NCBI GenBank assembly: GCA_038214085.1
Contig: JBBQSF010000037.1
Coordinates: 1 to 23,681 of the forward strand
Length of the DNA: 23,681 bases
DNA from: JBBQSF01 sp038214085
GTDB taxonomy: Bacteria; Bacteroidota; Bacteroidia; Bacteroidales; CG2-30-32-10
Direction of reading: 5' to 3'
Part shown: one piece after another, positions 7,958 through 15,932 of the stretch
Layout of the letters: the number at the start of each line of letters is the position of its first letter
Numbering within the stretch: position 1 is the stretch's first letter
Notes under the pieces: model-generated
The model's database searches: none
Seen by the model: the letters and a program-made list of their open reading frames with translations, nothing else
Told to the model about the DNA's origin: nothing
Made by a program: the position numbers and the translations under genes

Positions 7958-7965
7958 TAATTTTG
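7958..7965 (+). promoter_or_regulatory. -7 box candidate for the FAD/Fe-S dehydrogenase gene
   Basis: TAATTTTG fits TAnnTTTG and lies 20 bp before the ATG at 7986. No TTG is found about 19-21 bp upstream, so the -33 element is weak or absent. Confidence 0.45.
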
Positions 7966-7985
7966 ATCTTTATTTATTCCACAAC

Positions 7986-10925
7986 ATGAGTATCAATATT
8001 GAAATTCCATTTAACGAACTTCGCAAATCCTTTAAAGGCGATATATTCACAGATACAACCTCTAAATTATTGTATTCAACCGACGCTTCTGCTTATCGCG
8101 AAACACCTGTTGCTGTAGTTCGACCGAAAGATGAGAACGACCTACGACTGCTGATTGAATTTGCAAACGAAAACAAAATCCCTCTCATACCAAGAACTGC
8201 AGGCACTTCGCTGGCCGGTCAAGTGGTTGGAAGTGGCATTGTTGCAGATGTTTCAAAATACATGACTCAGATTCTGGAAATTAATAAACAGAAGCATTGG
8301 GTTCGGGTGCAACCTGGCGTTGTTCTTGACGAACTGAATAAAATTGTTGAAAAAGAAGGATTATTTTTTGGCCCGGAAACCTCCACTTCAAACCGATGTA
8401 TGATTGGAGGTATGGTAGGAAACAATTCCTGCGGTGCACATTCACTTATTTATGGAAGTACGCGTGAGCATACTGTTGCCGTTAAAGGATTTCTCAGCGA
8501 TGGTTCCGAAGTTGAGTTTGGTCCTATTTCAAAAGAAGATTTCGAAAAAAAACTCTTGTTAAAAACTCTCGAGGGTGATATTTACCGAAATATAAATTCT
8601 ATTTTATGCAATAAAGAAAATCAGCAGGAAATCATCGAACAATACCCTGCAAAATCTCTTGAGCGGCGCAATACAGGATATGCCATCGATCTGTTGCTCG
8701 ATTGCGAACCATTTACAAATGGTGGTGAAAAATTTAATTTTTGTAAACTTATTGCTGGCTCCGAAGGAACGCTTGTTTTTATTACCGAAATTAAACTGAA
8801 TCTTGTTCCCTTACCTCCAAAAGAAAAAGCGCTTGTTTGTGTTCATTTAAATTCGGTTAAAGAATCACTGAAAGCAAACCTGATCGCACTCAAATACAAG
8901 CCCACTTCGGTGGAGTTGATGGATAAACCAATCATGGATCTTACCAAAGAAAACATTACGCAAAAGAAAAATCGGTTCTTTTTGCAAGGTGATCCGGGAG
9001 CTATTCTTATTGTTGAATTTGCCGATAAAAATTCAGAAATCATTGATGATAAAGCCAAAGCTATGGAGGCCGAAATGCGTTCTGCAGGTTATGGTTTTCA
9101 TTTTCCGATTGTAAAAGGAGCTGATATTAAAAAAGTATGGGAACTTCGCAAAGCTGGACTTGGCGTACTTTCAAACTATCCCGGCGATGCCAAACCTGTT
9201 CCCGTTATTGAAGATACTGCCGTTGCGCCTGAATTGCTTCCTGCATATATTGAGGAACTTCAGGATTTGCTTGACAGGCTTGAATTACAAGTGGTTTATT
9301 ATGCACATATCGCTACCGGAGAATTGCATATCCGACCTGTGCTGAATTTAAAAGACCCAAAGGACATAGAACTTTTTCACACAGTTGCTCTTGAAACTGC
9401 TAAACTTGTTAAAAAATATAAAGGTTCACTCAGTGGTGAACATGGCGATGGACGGCTTCGTGGTGAATTTATTCCGTTAATGATTGGCGCAAAAAACTAC
9501 GCATTACTCCAAAATATAAAACAAACTTGGGATCCGCAAGGAATTTTTAATCCGGGAAAAATTACACAGACACCTCCAATGAACAGCAGTTTACGCTTTT
9601 CTTCGGGACAAAAAGATAAAAAAATTGAAACGATTTTTGATTTTTCTAAGGATCATGGAATACTGCGGGCTGTCGAAAAATGCAATGGCTCTGCAGATTG
9701 TAGAAAATCGGAAATTATTGGTGGCACCATGTGTCCAAGCTTTATGGCAACTAAGGACGAAAACACCACAACCCGTGCCAGAGCTAATATTCTGAGAGAA
9801 TTTCTCACCCATTCAGAAAAAGAAAATCCGTTTGACCACAAAGAAATTTATGATATTATGGATTTGTGTCTTTCGTGCAAAGGCTGCAAATCAGAGTGCC
9901 CTTCGAATGTTGATATTACAAAATACAAAGCAGAATTTTTACAGCATTACTACGATAAACATGGGGTAAAACTACGTACACGGCTTATTGCCAATATTAC
10001 CAAAGTGAATAAACTTGGCTCCATTGCTCCGTGGATGTTTAATTTTTTTGTAAAAACACCAGTTCTTTCGCATATTATCAAAGGAATTCTTGGCTTTGCA
10101 TCTCAACGAAGTATTCCGCTTTTGTACAAATATACACTTAGGGCGTGGCATAAAAAATATGCTAAAACCATTGATAATGCTAAGGTAACAAATGGTACTG
10201 TATATCTTTTTGCTGATGAGTTTACCGAATACAATGATACTGAAATTGGAATAAAAGCAATAAAACTACTTACTTATTTGGGCTATAATGTTCAATTACC
10301 TAAGCACACCGAAAGTGGCAGAACCTATTTATCCAAAGGTCTTTTACGAACTGCAAAAAAAATTGCCAACACAAATATTTCTTTACTTAAAGATCTTATT
10401 ACTTCCGAAACACCTTTAATTGGCATAGAACCCTCGGCAATACTTACATTCCGCGACGAATATCTGGAACTTGCAGACGCTGCAAATATTGAAAATGCAA
10501 AAAAAATTGCTCCCAATTGCTTGCTGTTTGATGAATTTATTATTCGCGAATTTGAAAAAGGAAATATCCGTCGAGAATTGTTTAACGAAAAAGCTGTTTC
10601 AATTAAACTTCACGGACATTGCCATCAGAAATCGCTGGCATCCATTGAGCCTACAAGGCAAATGCTTGAAATTCCGCTGAATCATAAAGTGGAGGAAATA
10701 AAATCGGGATGTTGCGGAATGGCGGGTTCCTTTGGTTTTGAGAAGGAACATTACGAAGTTTCAATGAAAGTAGCCAACCTTGTTTTGTTCCCCGAGATCA
10801 ACAAAACTGCATCGGAAATATTGATTTCCGCGCCGGGCACAAGTTGCCGACATCAGATAAAAGACGGAACGGGCAGAAAGGCTTATCATCCAATTGAAAT
10901 CCTCTATGCTTCCATTTTGCAATAA
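7986..10925 (+). CDS. FAD-linked oxidase / Fe-S fusion dehydrogenase (D-lactate or D-2-hydroxyacid type)
   Basis: A GlcD-like and a GlcF-like half are fused in 979 residues, as in the YdiJ/Dld family. The N-terminal half has a PCMH-type FAD-binding domain (about 35-270; PRTAGTSLAGQVVGSGIVADVS and GGMVGNNSCGAHSL) and a FAD-oxidase C-terminal domain (to about 530; SGEHGDGRLRGEF and WDPQGIFNPGK). The C-terminal half has a first cluster motif C566-x5-C572-x10-C583-P and a second C628-x2-C631-x2-C634-x3-C638-P, both family-typical. A cysteine-rich CCG domain follows, with GHCHQKSL and SGCCGMAGSFG (CCG at 909-911). It probably oxidises D-lactate, glycolate or D-2-hydroxyglutarate at the cytoplasmic membrane and passes electrons to quinone; the substrate is not resolvable from sequence. 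It seems to be a single-gene transcript. Confidence 0.92.
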   Translation: MSINIEIPFNELRKSFKGDIFTDTTSKLLYSTDASAYRETPVAVVRPKDENDLRLLIEFANENKIPLIPRTAGTSLAGQVVGSGIVADVSKYMTQILEINKQKHWVRVQPGVVLDELNKIVEKEGLFFGPETSTSNRCMIGGMVGNNSCGAHSLIYGSTREHTVAVKGFLSDGSEVEFGPISKEDFEKKLLLKTLEGDIYRNINSILCNKENQQEIIEQYPAKSLERRNTGYAIDLLLDCEPFTNGGEKFNFCKLIAGSEGTLVFITEIKLNLVPLPPKEKALVCVHLNSVKESLKANLIALKYKPTSVELMDKPIMDLTKENITQKKNRFFLQGDPGAILIVEFADKNSEIIDDKAKAMEAEMRSAGYGFHFPIVKGADIKKVWELRKAGLGVLSNYPGDAKPVPVIEDTAVAPELLPAYIEELQDLLDRLELQVVYYAHIATGELHIRPVLNLKDPKDIELFHTVALETAKLVKKYKGSLSGEHGDGRLRGEFIPLMIGAKNYALLQNIKQTWDPQGIFNPGKITQTPPMNSSLRFSSGQKDKKIETIFDFSKDHGILRAVEKCNGSADCRKSEIIGGTMCPSFMATKDENTTTRARANILREFLTHSEKENPFDHKEIYDIMDLCLSCKGCKSECPSNVDITKYKAEFLQHYYDKHGVKLRTRLIANITKVNKLGSIAPWMFNFFVKTPVLSHIIKGILGFASQRSIPLLYKYTLRAWHKKYAKTIDNAKVTNGTVYLFADEFTEYNDTEIGIKAIKLLTYLGYNVQLPKHTESGRTYLSKGLLRTAKKIANTNISLLKDLITSETPLIGIEPSAILTFRDEYLELADAANIENAKKIAPNCLLFDEFIIREFEKGNIRRELFNEKAVSIKLHGHCHQKSLASIEPTRQMLEIPLNHKVEEIKSGCCGMAGSFGFEKEHYEVSMKVANLVLFPEINKTASEILISAPGTSCRHQIKDGTGRKAYHPIEILYASILQ

Positions 10926-10932
10926 AATTTCG

Positions 10933-10940
10933 TACGTTTG
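10933..10940 (+). promoter_or_regulatory. -7 box for the HMA-AraC regulator gene
   Basis: TACGTTTG fits TAnnTTTG and begins 8 bp after the dehydrogenase stop codon. A transcript starting about 7 nt downstream would begin at or after the in-frame TTG at 10943, which argues that translation begins further in. No clear -33 TTG is present. Confidence 0.5.
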
Positions 10941-10960
10941 TATTGCAAAAGTTAATTGTT

Positions 10961-11563
10961 GTGCCTGATCAAAATCTGAAATCCGTATTTATTTCTTCCG
11001 AATTACATGTAAAAAACATGGTGTGCAACTGCTGTATACGTGTAGTTAAAGAAGATTTTGAAAAAGCAGGAGTTATTGTTAATGCTATAAAACTTGGCGA
11101 AGTAAGCATTTCATACGATCCTGCGAAAATTTCGTATCTGCAAATTACACAAATACTCCAGGAATCCGGATTTGAACTGCTTACCGATAAAGAAAAAATT
11201 GTTGTAGAGCAGATAAAACTTGCGGTTATTGAACTGATACATTATTACAACAATGCCAACTCTCTTATTCGCAATTCAGATTATATCATCGAAAAGCTCG
11301 GCTATACCTATCAATACCTCACTACATTATTTTCGAAACATGAAAATATAACACTCGAAAAATACATTATTCTTCATAAAATTGAAAAAGTTAAGGAACT
11401 TATAGAATTTGAAAATTATACACTTGGCGAAATAGCATTTATGATGGGTTACAGCAGCGTGCAGTATCTTTCAACACAATTTAAATCCATTACTGGTATT
11501 TCTGTTACTGAATACAAAAAATCAAGTGGTGCTGAGCGTAAATCTTTAAATGAATTGTATTAG
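10961..11563 (+). CDS. AraC-type HTH regulator with N-terminal heavy-metal-associated-like domain
   Basis: The product is 200 residues from GTG 10961. The first ~75 residues look like a heavy-metal-associated (HMA, ferredoxin-like) fold with a MVCNCCIRVV motif. The CxxC pair is kept, and a third Cys sits between them where an Arg is more usual in similar proteins. The last ~100 residues are an AraC-family DNA-binding domain (YTLGEIAFMMGYSSVQYLSTQFKS is the second helix-turn-helix). This architecture occurs in Bacteroidota and would fit metal- or redox-responsive control, but the target is unknown. An in-frame TTG at 10943 also exists, adding six residues, but it sits only 2 bp past the -7 box. 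The ATG inside MVCNCC would remove the first beta strand, so it is less likely. The phosphatase gene follows 85 bp downstream. Confidence 0.8.
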   Translation: MPDQNLKSVFISSELHVKNMVCNCCIRVVKEDFEKAGVIVNAIKLGEVSISYDPAKISYLQITQILQESGFELLTDKEKIVVEQIKLAVIELIHYYNNANSLIRNSDYIIEKLGYTYQYLTTLFSKHENITLEKYIILHKIEKVKELIEFENYTLGEIAFMMGYSSVQYLSTQFKSITGISVTEYKKSSGAERKSLNELY

Positions 11564-11648
11564 AAACAATGTTTGTAAATCATGACAGCTATTGACATTG
11601 GTATTTGGAAAAGCTTTTTTTTTGAGAACAGCAATAAATAAAAACCCC

Positions 11649-13256
11649 ATGAAACATTATTTAACTTTTTCTTTAATTGTTTTCCTGATGACCTCAAATC
11701 TGTTGAAAGCAAACACCAGATATTACCGACTATCATACCGCGACGATCCTTCCACAACAATTGTTATTGGCTGGTCGGCAAACGGAACTTCCACTAATGC
11801 TAAAGTATATTATGGCACCTCTGATATGGGAATAAACTGGGCTTCTTACCCCCTCAATCATAGTATCGACACTACCACGTCATATGTGGGACTTACAAAT
11901 AATTTTGCCCGAATTACGGGTCTTACACCAAACACAAAATATTATTTCGTTGTTAAAGACGATCAGAGCACGAGTGCCAGATATTCATTTAAAACTATCT
12001 CTGACAATCCGAACGACGATATTACATTTATTTCCGGGGGCGATTCCCGCACAAATATTCCTATTTTTGAATCTTGCACCGATGGAAATTGTCGGCTTCA
12101 AAGGCAAAATGGAAATAAACTGGTTGCCAAAACTCGCCCCAATTTTGTTGCCTTTAGTGGCGATTTTACTTTTGGAAATTATTTTGGAACGGCCAATTCT
12201 TTATGGTCCGACTGGCTTACCGACTGGCAACTTACCATTGGACCTGATGCTGATGGTGGTTTAATGATTCCGTTAATTGGTTGCTTTGGTAACCATGAGC
12301 TCAACAATGACCTTTGGTGTATTTTTGATATCACAAATTCCAATAATTATTATGCTTTATCATTTGGAGGAAATCTGTTTCGGTTTTATACGCTAATGCC
12401 TACCGATGGCGGGGATGTGTGCGCCGATGCCGCGCAATTAAACTGGTTTACAAACGACTTGGCAAATTACACGGGCACTTCAAGCGAACCTTATTGGAAA
12501 ATGCTTCAATACCATACACCTATGGTTCCGCATGCTGAAACCGCTCCCAATCAAAGCATGATTGATTGCTGGGCGAGTCTTTTTCAGGCAAACAACGTAA
12601 GTGTGTGCTTCGAAGGACACAGTCATGTGCTGAAATACACCTGGCCGGTTGTTCCTTCATCTGCAGCTGGAAGCGACAATGGCTTTATCCGCGACGATGT
12701 AAATGGAACGGTTTACGTGGGCGAGGGCTGCTGGGGCGCACCTCTTCGCACACTTTACACGTATTACAATGCAAATCAGGCGTACAACTGGACGCGTAAC
12801 CAGGCTGCCACCGAAGGGTTTCATCTTGTATGTGTGAGCAAAACCAAAATAGAAATTCGTACTATAAAATTTGATGCTGTTGCAAGTGTTGGCCAGGTAA
12901 CGTCTAGCGATCCAGCCTGTACTCTCCCTACAGGCATTTCTGTGTGGACTCCATCAAACGGTGCTGTTGTTGAAATTCTTAATCCTGCAGCAAACATAAC
13001 CGATCCCTTGAATAGCATAAAAAAAATCACTGTTTTCCCTAATCCTACAAGTAATTTTGTCACGCTCACTGTTAAACAAAAAATACCAAAAGCAACAATA
13101 GATATTTATAATGGCATGGGAAAGCTACTAAAAGTTGTTGCCTGTGATATTGAAGGAGATTACAAATTGAGTATGGAAAATTTGCCAAAAGGAACTTATT
13201 TTATTTTTATTGAAGCCGAAGGGTTCAGCGAATCGCATAAGGTGATTTTGGAATAA
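11649..13256 (+). CDS. T9SS-secreted purple-acid-phosphatase-like metallophosphoesterase
   Basis: A 535-residue secreted enzyme expected to hydrolyse phosphate esters outside the cell using a two-metal centre. Signal peptide: MKHYLTFSLIVFLMTSNLLKA. An N-terminal fibronectin-III-like domain of the purple acid phosphatase type follows (RYYRLSYRDDPSTTIVIGWS ... ITGLTPNTKYYFVVKDD, about 22-120). The calcineurin-like domain shows the metal-ligand series: GDSR with D132, SGDF with D172, GNHE with N215-H216, YHTPMVPH from Y288, and GHSH with H324 and H326. The C-terminus is a T9SS sorting domain (ITVFPNPTSNFVTLTV ... GTYFIFIEAEG ... HKVILE). The in-frame TTG at 11592 is rejected because the signal peptide begins at 11649. 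No phased TTAACA array precedes it. Confidence 0.9.
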   Translation: MKHYLTFSLIVFLMTSNLLKANTRYYRLSYRDDPSTTIVIGWSANGTSTNAKVYYGTSDMGINWASYPLNHSIDTTTSYVGLTNNFARITGLTPNTKYYFVVKDDQSTSARYSFKTISDNPNDDITFISGGDSRTNIPIFESCTDGNCRLQRQNGNKLVAKTRPNFVAFSGDFTFGNYFGTANSLWSDWLTDWQLTIGPDADGGLMIPLIGCFGNHELNNDLWCIFDITNSNNYYALSFGGNLFRFYTLMPTDGGDVCADAAQLNWFTNDLANYTGTSSEPYWKMLQYHTPMVPHAETAPNQSMIDCWASLFQANNVSVCFEGHSHVLKYTWPVVPSSAAGSDNGFIRDDVNGTVYVGEGCWGAPLRTLYTYYNANQAYNWTRNQAATEGFHLVCVSKTKIEIRTIKFDAVASVGQVTSSDPACTLPTGISVWTPSNGAVVEILNPAANITDPLNSIKKITVFPNPTSNFVTLTVKQKIPKATIDIYNGMGKLLKVVACDIEGDYKLSMENLPKGTYFIFIEAEGFSESHKVILE

Positions 13257-13411
13257 TTGAAACCTAGTTTGTGTTATTTATTCTATTTCATACTATTCGA
13301 TTGGAATGACCCGTTCTCTGCTTTTGCTAAAAAATCCAGTGAGCAGCGACATTCACTCTTATCGTTTGTTGGAAAAACTATTTATCCCTTTTCCTTTTTC
13401 AAAAATAATTG

Positions 13412-13419
13412 TACATTTG
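13412..13419 (+). promoter_or_regulatory. -7 box of the toxin-antitoxin operon
   Basis: TACATTTG fits TAnnTTTG and lies 20 bp before the antitoxin ATG at 13440. No TTG is found at the expected -33 position. The rest of the 183-bp gap after the phosphatase gene shows no other structure. Confidence 0.5.
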
Positions 13420-13439
13420 TAATAGATAATTCTTTTACA

Positions 13440-13688
13440 ATGACCGCTTTTGAATTAAAAAGTAATTTTCATCACCTCATTGACAGCATTGACAATGAAA
13501 GTTTGCTGATGAAATTTTATGACTTGCTGCTACGAAAAAAAGAACAGAAAGACGGTAATCTATTGAAATATCTTACCAAAGAAGAGCTCCAAGAATTATT
13601 TCTAGCGGAGGAAGAAAGCGAAAATCCTTACAACTTGATAAGCAATGATGACCAGAAAAAAAAGCATAAAAAATGGCTTTTAAAGTAG
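13440..13688 (+). CDS. putative antitoxin of a ParE/RelE-type toxin-antitoxin module
   Basis: The product is an 82-residue charged, helical protein (starts MTAFELKSNFHHLIDSID; Lys-rich C-terminus ending KKKHKKWLLK). I infer the antitoxin role from size, composition and position: its last 16 bp overlap the start of a ParE/RelE-like toxin gene, a classic arrangement for translational coupling. Similar small proteins upstream of ParE toxins in Bacteroidota have no named DNA-binding domain, and I cannot see one here. The ATG at 13440 is preferred over the long upstream extension of the frame because a -7 box sits 20 bp before it. The reading frame is intact although the partner toxin frame is broken. 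Confidence 0.7.
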   Translation: MTAFELKSNFHHLIDSIDNESLLMKFYDLLLRKKEQKDGNLLKYLTKEELQELFLAEEESENPYNLISNDDQKKKHKKWLLK

Positions 13689-13970
13689 TCTGGACAAAAA
13701 GAGCCGTTTTAAAAATTCGATTCCATTATTGAATATCTAAATACCGAATGGAACGAAAAAACCACAAAATTTTTTATCAAAAAAGTTTACGATTTCATTG
13801 ACATCCTTCAGGAATACCCTGAAATAGGGTCTTTAGAACACAAAGAAAAGAACATCAGAGGCTTTATTCTCATTAAACAAATTTGCATTTTTTATAAAAT
13901 CAAAGATGATATAATCGTACTCCTTGATTTTTTTGATACCCGCCAAAACCCAAAACAGAAAAGGTTTTAA
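13673..13970 (+). pseudogene. frameshifted ParE/RelE-family toxin
   Basis: From ATG 13673 the frame reads MAFKVVWTKRAVLK and then hits TGA at 13730. If one base is removed from the run TTTTAAAAA (13707-13715), the frame continues as FDSIIEYLNTEWNEKTTKFF, then IDILQEYPEIGS, then IRGFILIKQICIFYKIKDD and LLDFFDTRQNPKQKRF to TAA at 13968-13970. That product of about 98 residues has the full ParE/RelE ribonuclease-fold pattern: N-terminal beta strand, two helices with IIEYL, central YPEIGS, and C-terminal strands with FFDTRQNP. The break is one extra base in a homopolymer, so it could be a sequencing error, a phase-variable tract or true decay. The start overlaps the antitoxin gene by 16 bp. A -1 slip at TTTAAAA would not restore the frame. 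Confidence 0.8.
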
Positions 13971-14105
13971 AGCATCTATGGTGGCGCCTTCGCAAAACGC
14001 TACTGTTTGAGTGTCTAATCCCACAGTCAACTGTTCGGCTTGCCAACGCTACAGGCCAAGCCCAGTGAAATGCTGATAGCCAAACCACTAGGAATTTTAC
14101 TTAAA
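13971..14105. repeat. GC-richer palindrome-rich spacer after the toxin gene
   Basis: This spacer differs in composition from its AT-rich surroundings. It holds ACAGT-CA-ACTGT (14023-14034), an imperfect hairpin GGCTTGCC/GGCCAAGCC (14037-14044 and 14054-14062), a GGCGCC palindrome at 13983, and two direct copies of AACGCTAC (13996 and 14045). It could be a small palindromic repeat element or a bidirectional barrier between the convergent flanking genes. There is no U tract typical of a terminator. Confidence 0.45.
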
Positions 14106-14128
14106 ATTTCATACGTTGGTCTTGAAAT

Positions 14129-14818
14129 TTATTCCAAAAGCAATATCCCTCCCCCATCAAAAAGCGGCCCATCATACAGCTCCACAATCCGATAATTAAG
14201 GCTTTCAGAAAAATCCTTTATTTTATTTCCATCAGAAAAATAATTCAAATTTCCGCAAATAAAAATCTCTTTTCCGCATACACCGCAGGCTCCACCGAAA
14301 AGGCCATGATTATAACCCGGCAAAACAATTTCTTTAGGTGAAACCAACAATCCTTGCAAGCCATTATTTTCAAGTGTTTTATAGATTCCTTCATCGGAAG
14401 TGATAAAATTATCTTCGCCAAACATCAACAAACTGCATCGTGTAAACCCTTGTTTCACATTCAGCTTTTGCCTATCAATGGCAGATTTCAGAATTGCATC
14501 ATCAGTAAAAGATAAATTATGAATCAGGAACTTTTCGGTAACTACAGCATTGTAATGCGCGCACGACGGGTATTCTGCGCCTATTATTTTTTTTCCGTAA
14601 ACATGATTGATATTTTTATTTTTAAGAATTTGTTTGAATTCTTCAGGAATATCAGGCGATACAACAAGTTTATTTCCTATTTGGCATAAAAAAATATCAG
14701 GATGCCCTGACAAAGGAAGAGCAGTAATTCCGGATGTTTCAAAGCAAATAACTTCGCCGTAGCTAGCAAGTTTTCTTTTTGCCTCTATCGGCATGCGCCC
14801 GTCAATAATAATCTGCAT
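14129..14818 (-). CDS. DUF6873-like conserved protein
   Basis: The product is 229 residues, starting MQIIIDGRMPIEAKRKLASYG. It resembles the DUF6873 family ('GME fold') seen next to radical SAM genes: a soluble protein with SGHPDIFLCQIGNKLVVSPD near residue 40 and a Gly/Cys-rich segment GLFGGACGVCGKEIFICGNL near residue 180. ATG 14818 is chosen because it aligns the start with the family; the longer frame up to 14905 overlaps the radical SAM gene too far. The first 17 bp overlap the end of the radical SAM gene, so the two are translationally coupled and probably act in one process. I see no signal peptide or membrane segment. No biochemical role can be assigned. Confidence 0.65.
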   Translation of the reverse strand: MQIIIDGRMPIEAKRKLASYGEVICFETSGITALPLSGHPDIFLCQIGNKLVVSPDIPEEFKQILKNKNINHVYGKKIIGAEYPSCAHYNAVVTEKFLIHNLSFTDDAILKSAIDRQKLNVKQGFTRCSLLMFGEDNFITSDEGIYKTLENNGLQGLLVSPKEIVLPGYNHGLFGGACGVCGKEIFICGNLNYFSDGNKIKDFSESLNYRIVELYDGPLFDGGGILLLE

Positions 14819-15812
14819 GGAATTCTCTCTGTTTAAGTTCCGAAGAACCAATAAAATCAACATGTTTAAATATCTTTTCCAACATTCTGCGGTTTGTACT
14901 TTCATACCCTATTGCATGTTTTACCTGATCAGCAGCAATAGTTATAGAAATTTTTTCTGATTTATTATTCTCTGTAATTCCTTGAAATTCCTGCTTCCAG
15001 AGTTCTGAGAGCACAAGTTCCTTAAACGAGACATGGAATGGCCCGGCAATTAAAGATGTTTTTTCAATCAATCCTTCTGAAGGGTGCAATCCCATTCGCA
15101 AAATAATTATATTGTTTTTTTCAAAAATCCGAAACACTTCTGCGCAGCGAAATACAGCTTCTTTCAATGTTAGCGGTTCGTACTTTCCCTTATTATACAA
15201 TACTTCCAGTGAGGTATCTTTTATAACAAGAACGGGATAAATACGAGTTTCTGAAGCGCCACACGTCACAATACTTTGAGCTGTATGAATTGTTTTTTCG
15301 AGTGTATCTCCCGGCAAACCGGTCATCATTTGCAATCCAAGACGAAACCCCCTGCGAATAATCATTTCCGATGCTTCAATTATTTGTTGCGCCGAATGTC
15401 CACGACCCGAAGCTTTCAACACTTCATCGTCGAAGGATTGTGCTCCAAGTTCTATTGTATTTACTCCATGCATTTTCAACATATCAAGGATTTCTTCGGT
15501 AATAAAATCCGGACGGGTAGACAAGCGAATGCCTTTTATAATTCCCATTTCAAGATAATGCTTGACCTGTAAGAGATAATTTTTCTGCATCTGCAAGGGC
15601 AATCCCGTAAAACTGCCACCAAAAAAACCCAGTTCTATCTCCGAATCGTTTTGAGGGATTGTTGCCAAATGCTTTTCAATAATGGCTTTAACATCATCCG
15701 GCGAAGGAACATCCTGAACCCCTGAGATGGTTTTCTGATTGCAAAAAATACAGGTAAACGGGCAGGCTAAATCCGGAATAAATATTGGAATAGTAAAGTG
15801 CCGTGTTTGCAT
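14802..15812 (-). CDS. radical SAM protein (Elp3/MiaA-B-like subgroup without acetyltransferase domain)
   Basis: The product is 336 residues. The N-terminus carries the SAM-cluster cysteines C17-x3-C21-x2-C24 (ACPFTCIFCNQ), then GFFGGSFTG (about 63-71), RLSTRPDFI and IELGAQSFDDEVL, typical of the Elp3/HemN-like branch of the radical SAM superfamily. There is no C-terminal GNAT domain, so it is not a full Elp3. The remaining ~100 residues form a family-specific tail (RMGLHPSEGLI). It probably catalyses a modification or cleavage using 5'-deoxyadenosyl radical; the substrate is unknown. It overlaps the DUF6873-like gene by 17 bp downstream, suggesting a two-gene operon. Start ATG 15812 sits about 40 bp after a -7 box on the minus strand. 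Confidence 0.85.
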   Translation of the reverse strand: MQTRHFTIPIFIPDLACPFTCIFCNQKTISGVQDVPSPDDVKAIIEKHLATIPQNDSEIELGFFGGSFTGLPLQMQKNYLLQVKHYLEMGIIKGIRLSTRPDFITEEILDMLKMHGVNTIELGAQSFDDEVLKASGRGHSAQQIIEASEMIIRRGFRLGLQMMTGLPGDTLEKTIHTAQSIVTCGASETRIYPVLVIKDTSLEVLYNKGKYEPLTLKEAVFRCAEVFRIFEKNNIIILRMGLHPSEGLIEKTSLIAGPFHVSFKELVLSELWKQEFQGITENNKSEKISITIAADQVKHAIGYESTNRRMLEKIFKHVDFIGSSELKQREFHADYY

Positions 15813-15821
15813 AATTTATTT

Positions 15822-15925
15822 GTGTCATTGTATGCCACTAAGGCAGAAAGACCCAAAGTTACACAAAGTAAGACATGAAACCACAAAAAATATCTTAGTT
15901 ATTTCTTTGTGTCCTTTTTAAAAGA
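15822..15925. repeat. imperfect inverted repeat in intergenic spacer
   Basis: ACACAAAG (about 15861-15868) faces CTTTGTGT (about 15905-15912) around an AT-rich centre, with further CACTAAGGCA/ACCCAAAG blocks to the left. It lies just downstream of the EEP-family gene and may terminate its transcript, but it lacks a clean U tract. Confidence 0.4.
15854..15861 (-). promoter_or_regulatory. -7 box candidate for the radical SAM operon
   Basis: On the minus strand this reads TAACTTTG, a fit to TAnnTTTG, 41 bp before the ATG at 15812. A TTG lies 22 bp further upstream (15884-15886), a slightly long spacer. Confidence 0.45.
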
Positions 15926-15932
15926 TAGTGCA

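Noticed and set aside
11583..11597. PHO-box-like repeat before the phosphatase gene
   Set aside because: The two TGACA copies are 10 bp apart, not 11. They differ from the TAACA units, and no TAnnTTTG box lies 9 bp downstream.
13707..13716. TTTAAAA as a programmed -1 ribosomal frameshift site in the toxin gene
   Set aside because: The heptamer fits X XXY YYZ in the right phase, but a -1 shift enters a frame that stops within about ten codons. The toxin needs +1 (or -2).
13971..14105. Integron attC site
   Set aside because: Toxin-antitoxin genes often ride in integron cassettes, but no pair matching RYYYAAC and GTTRRRY at the ends could be found on either strand.
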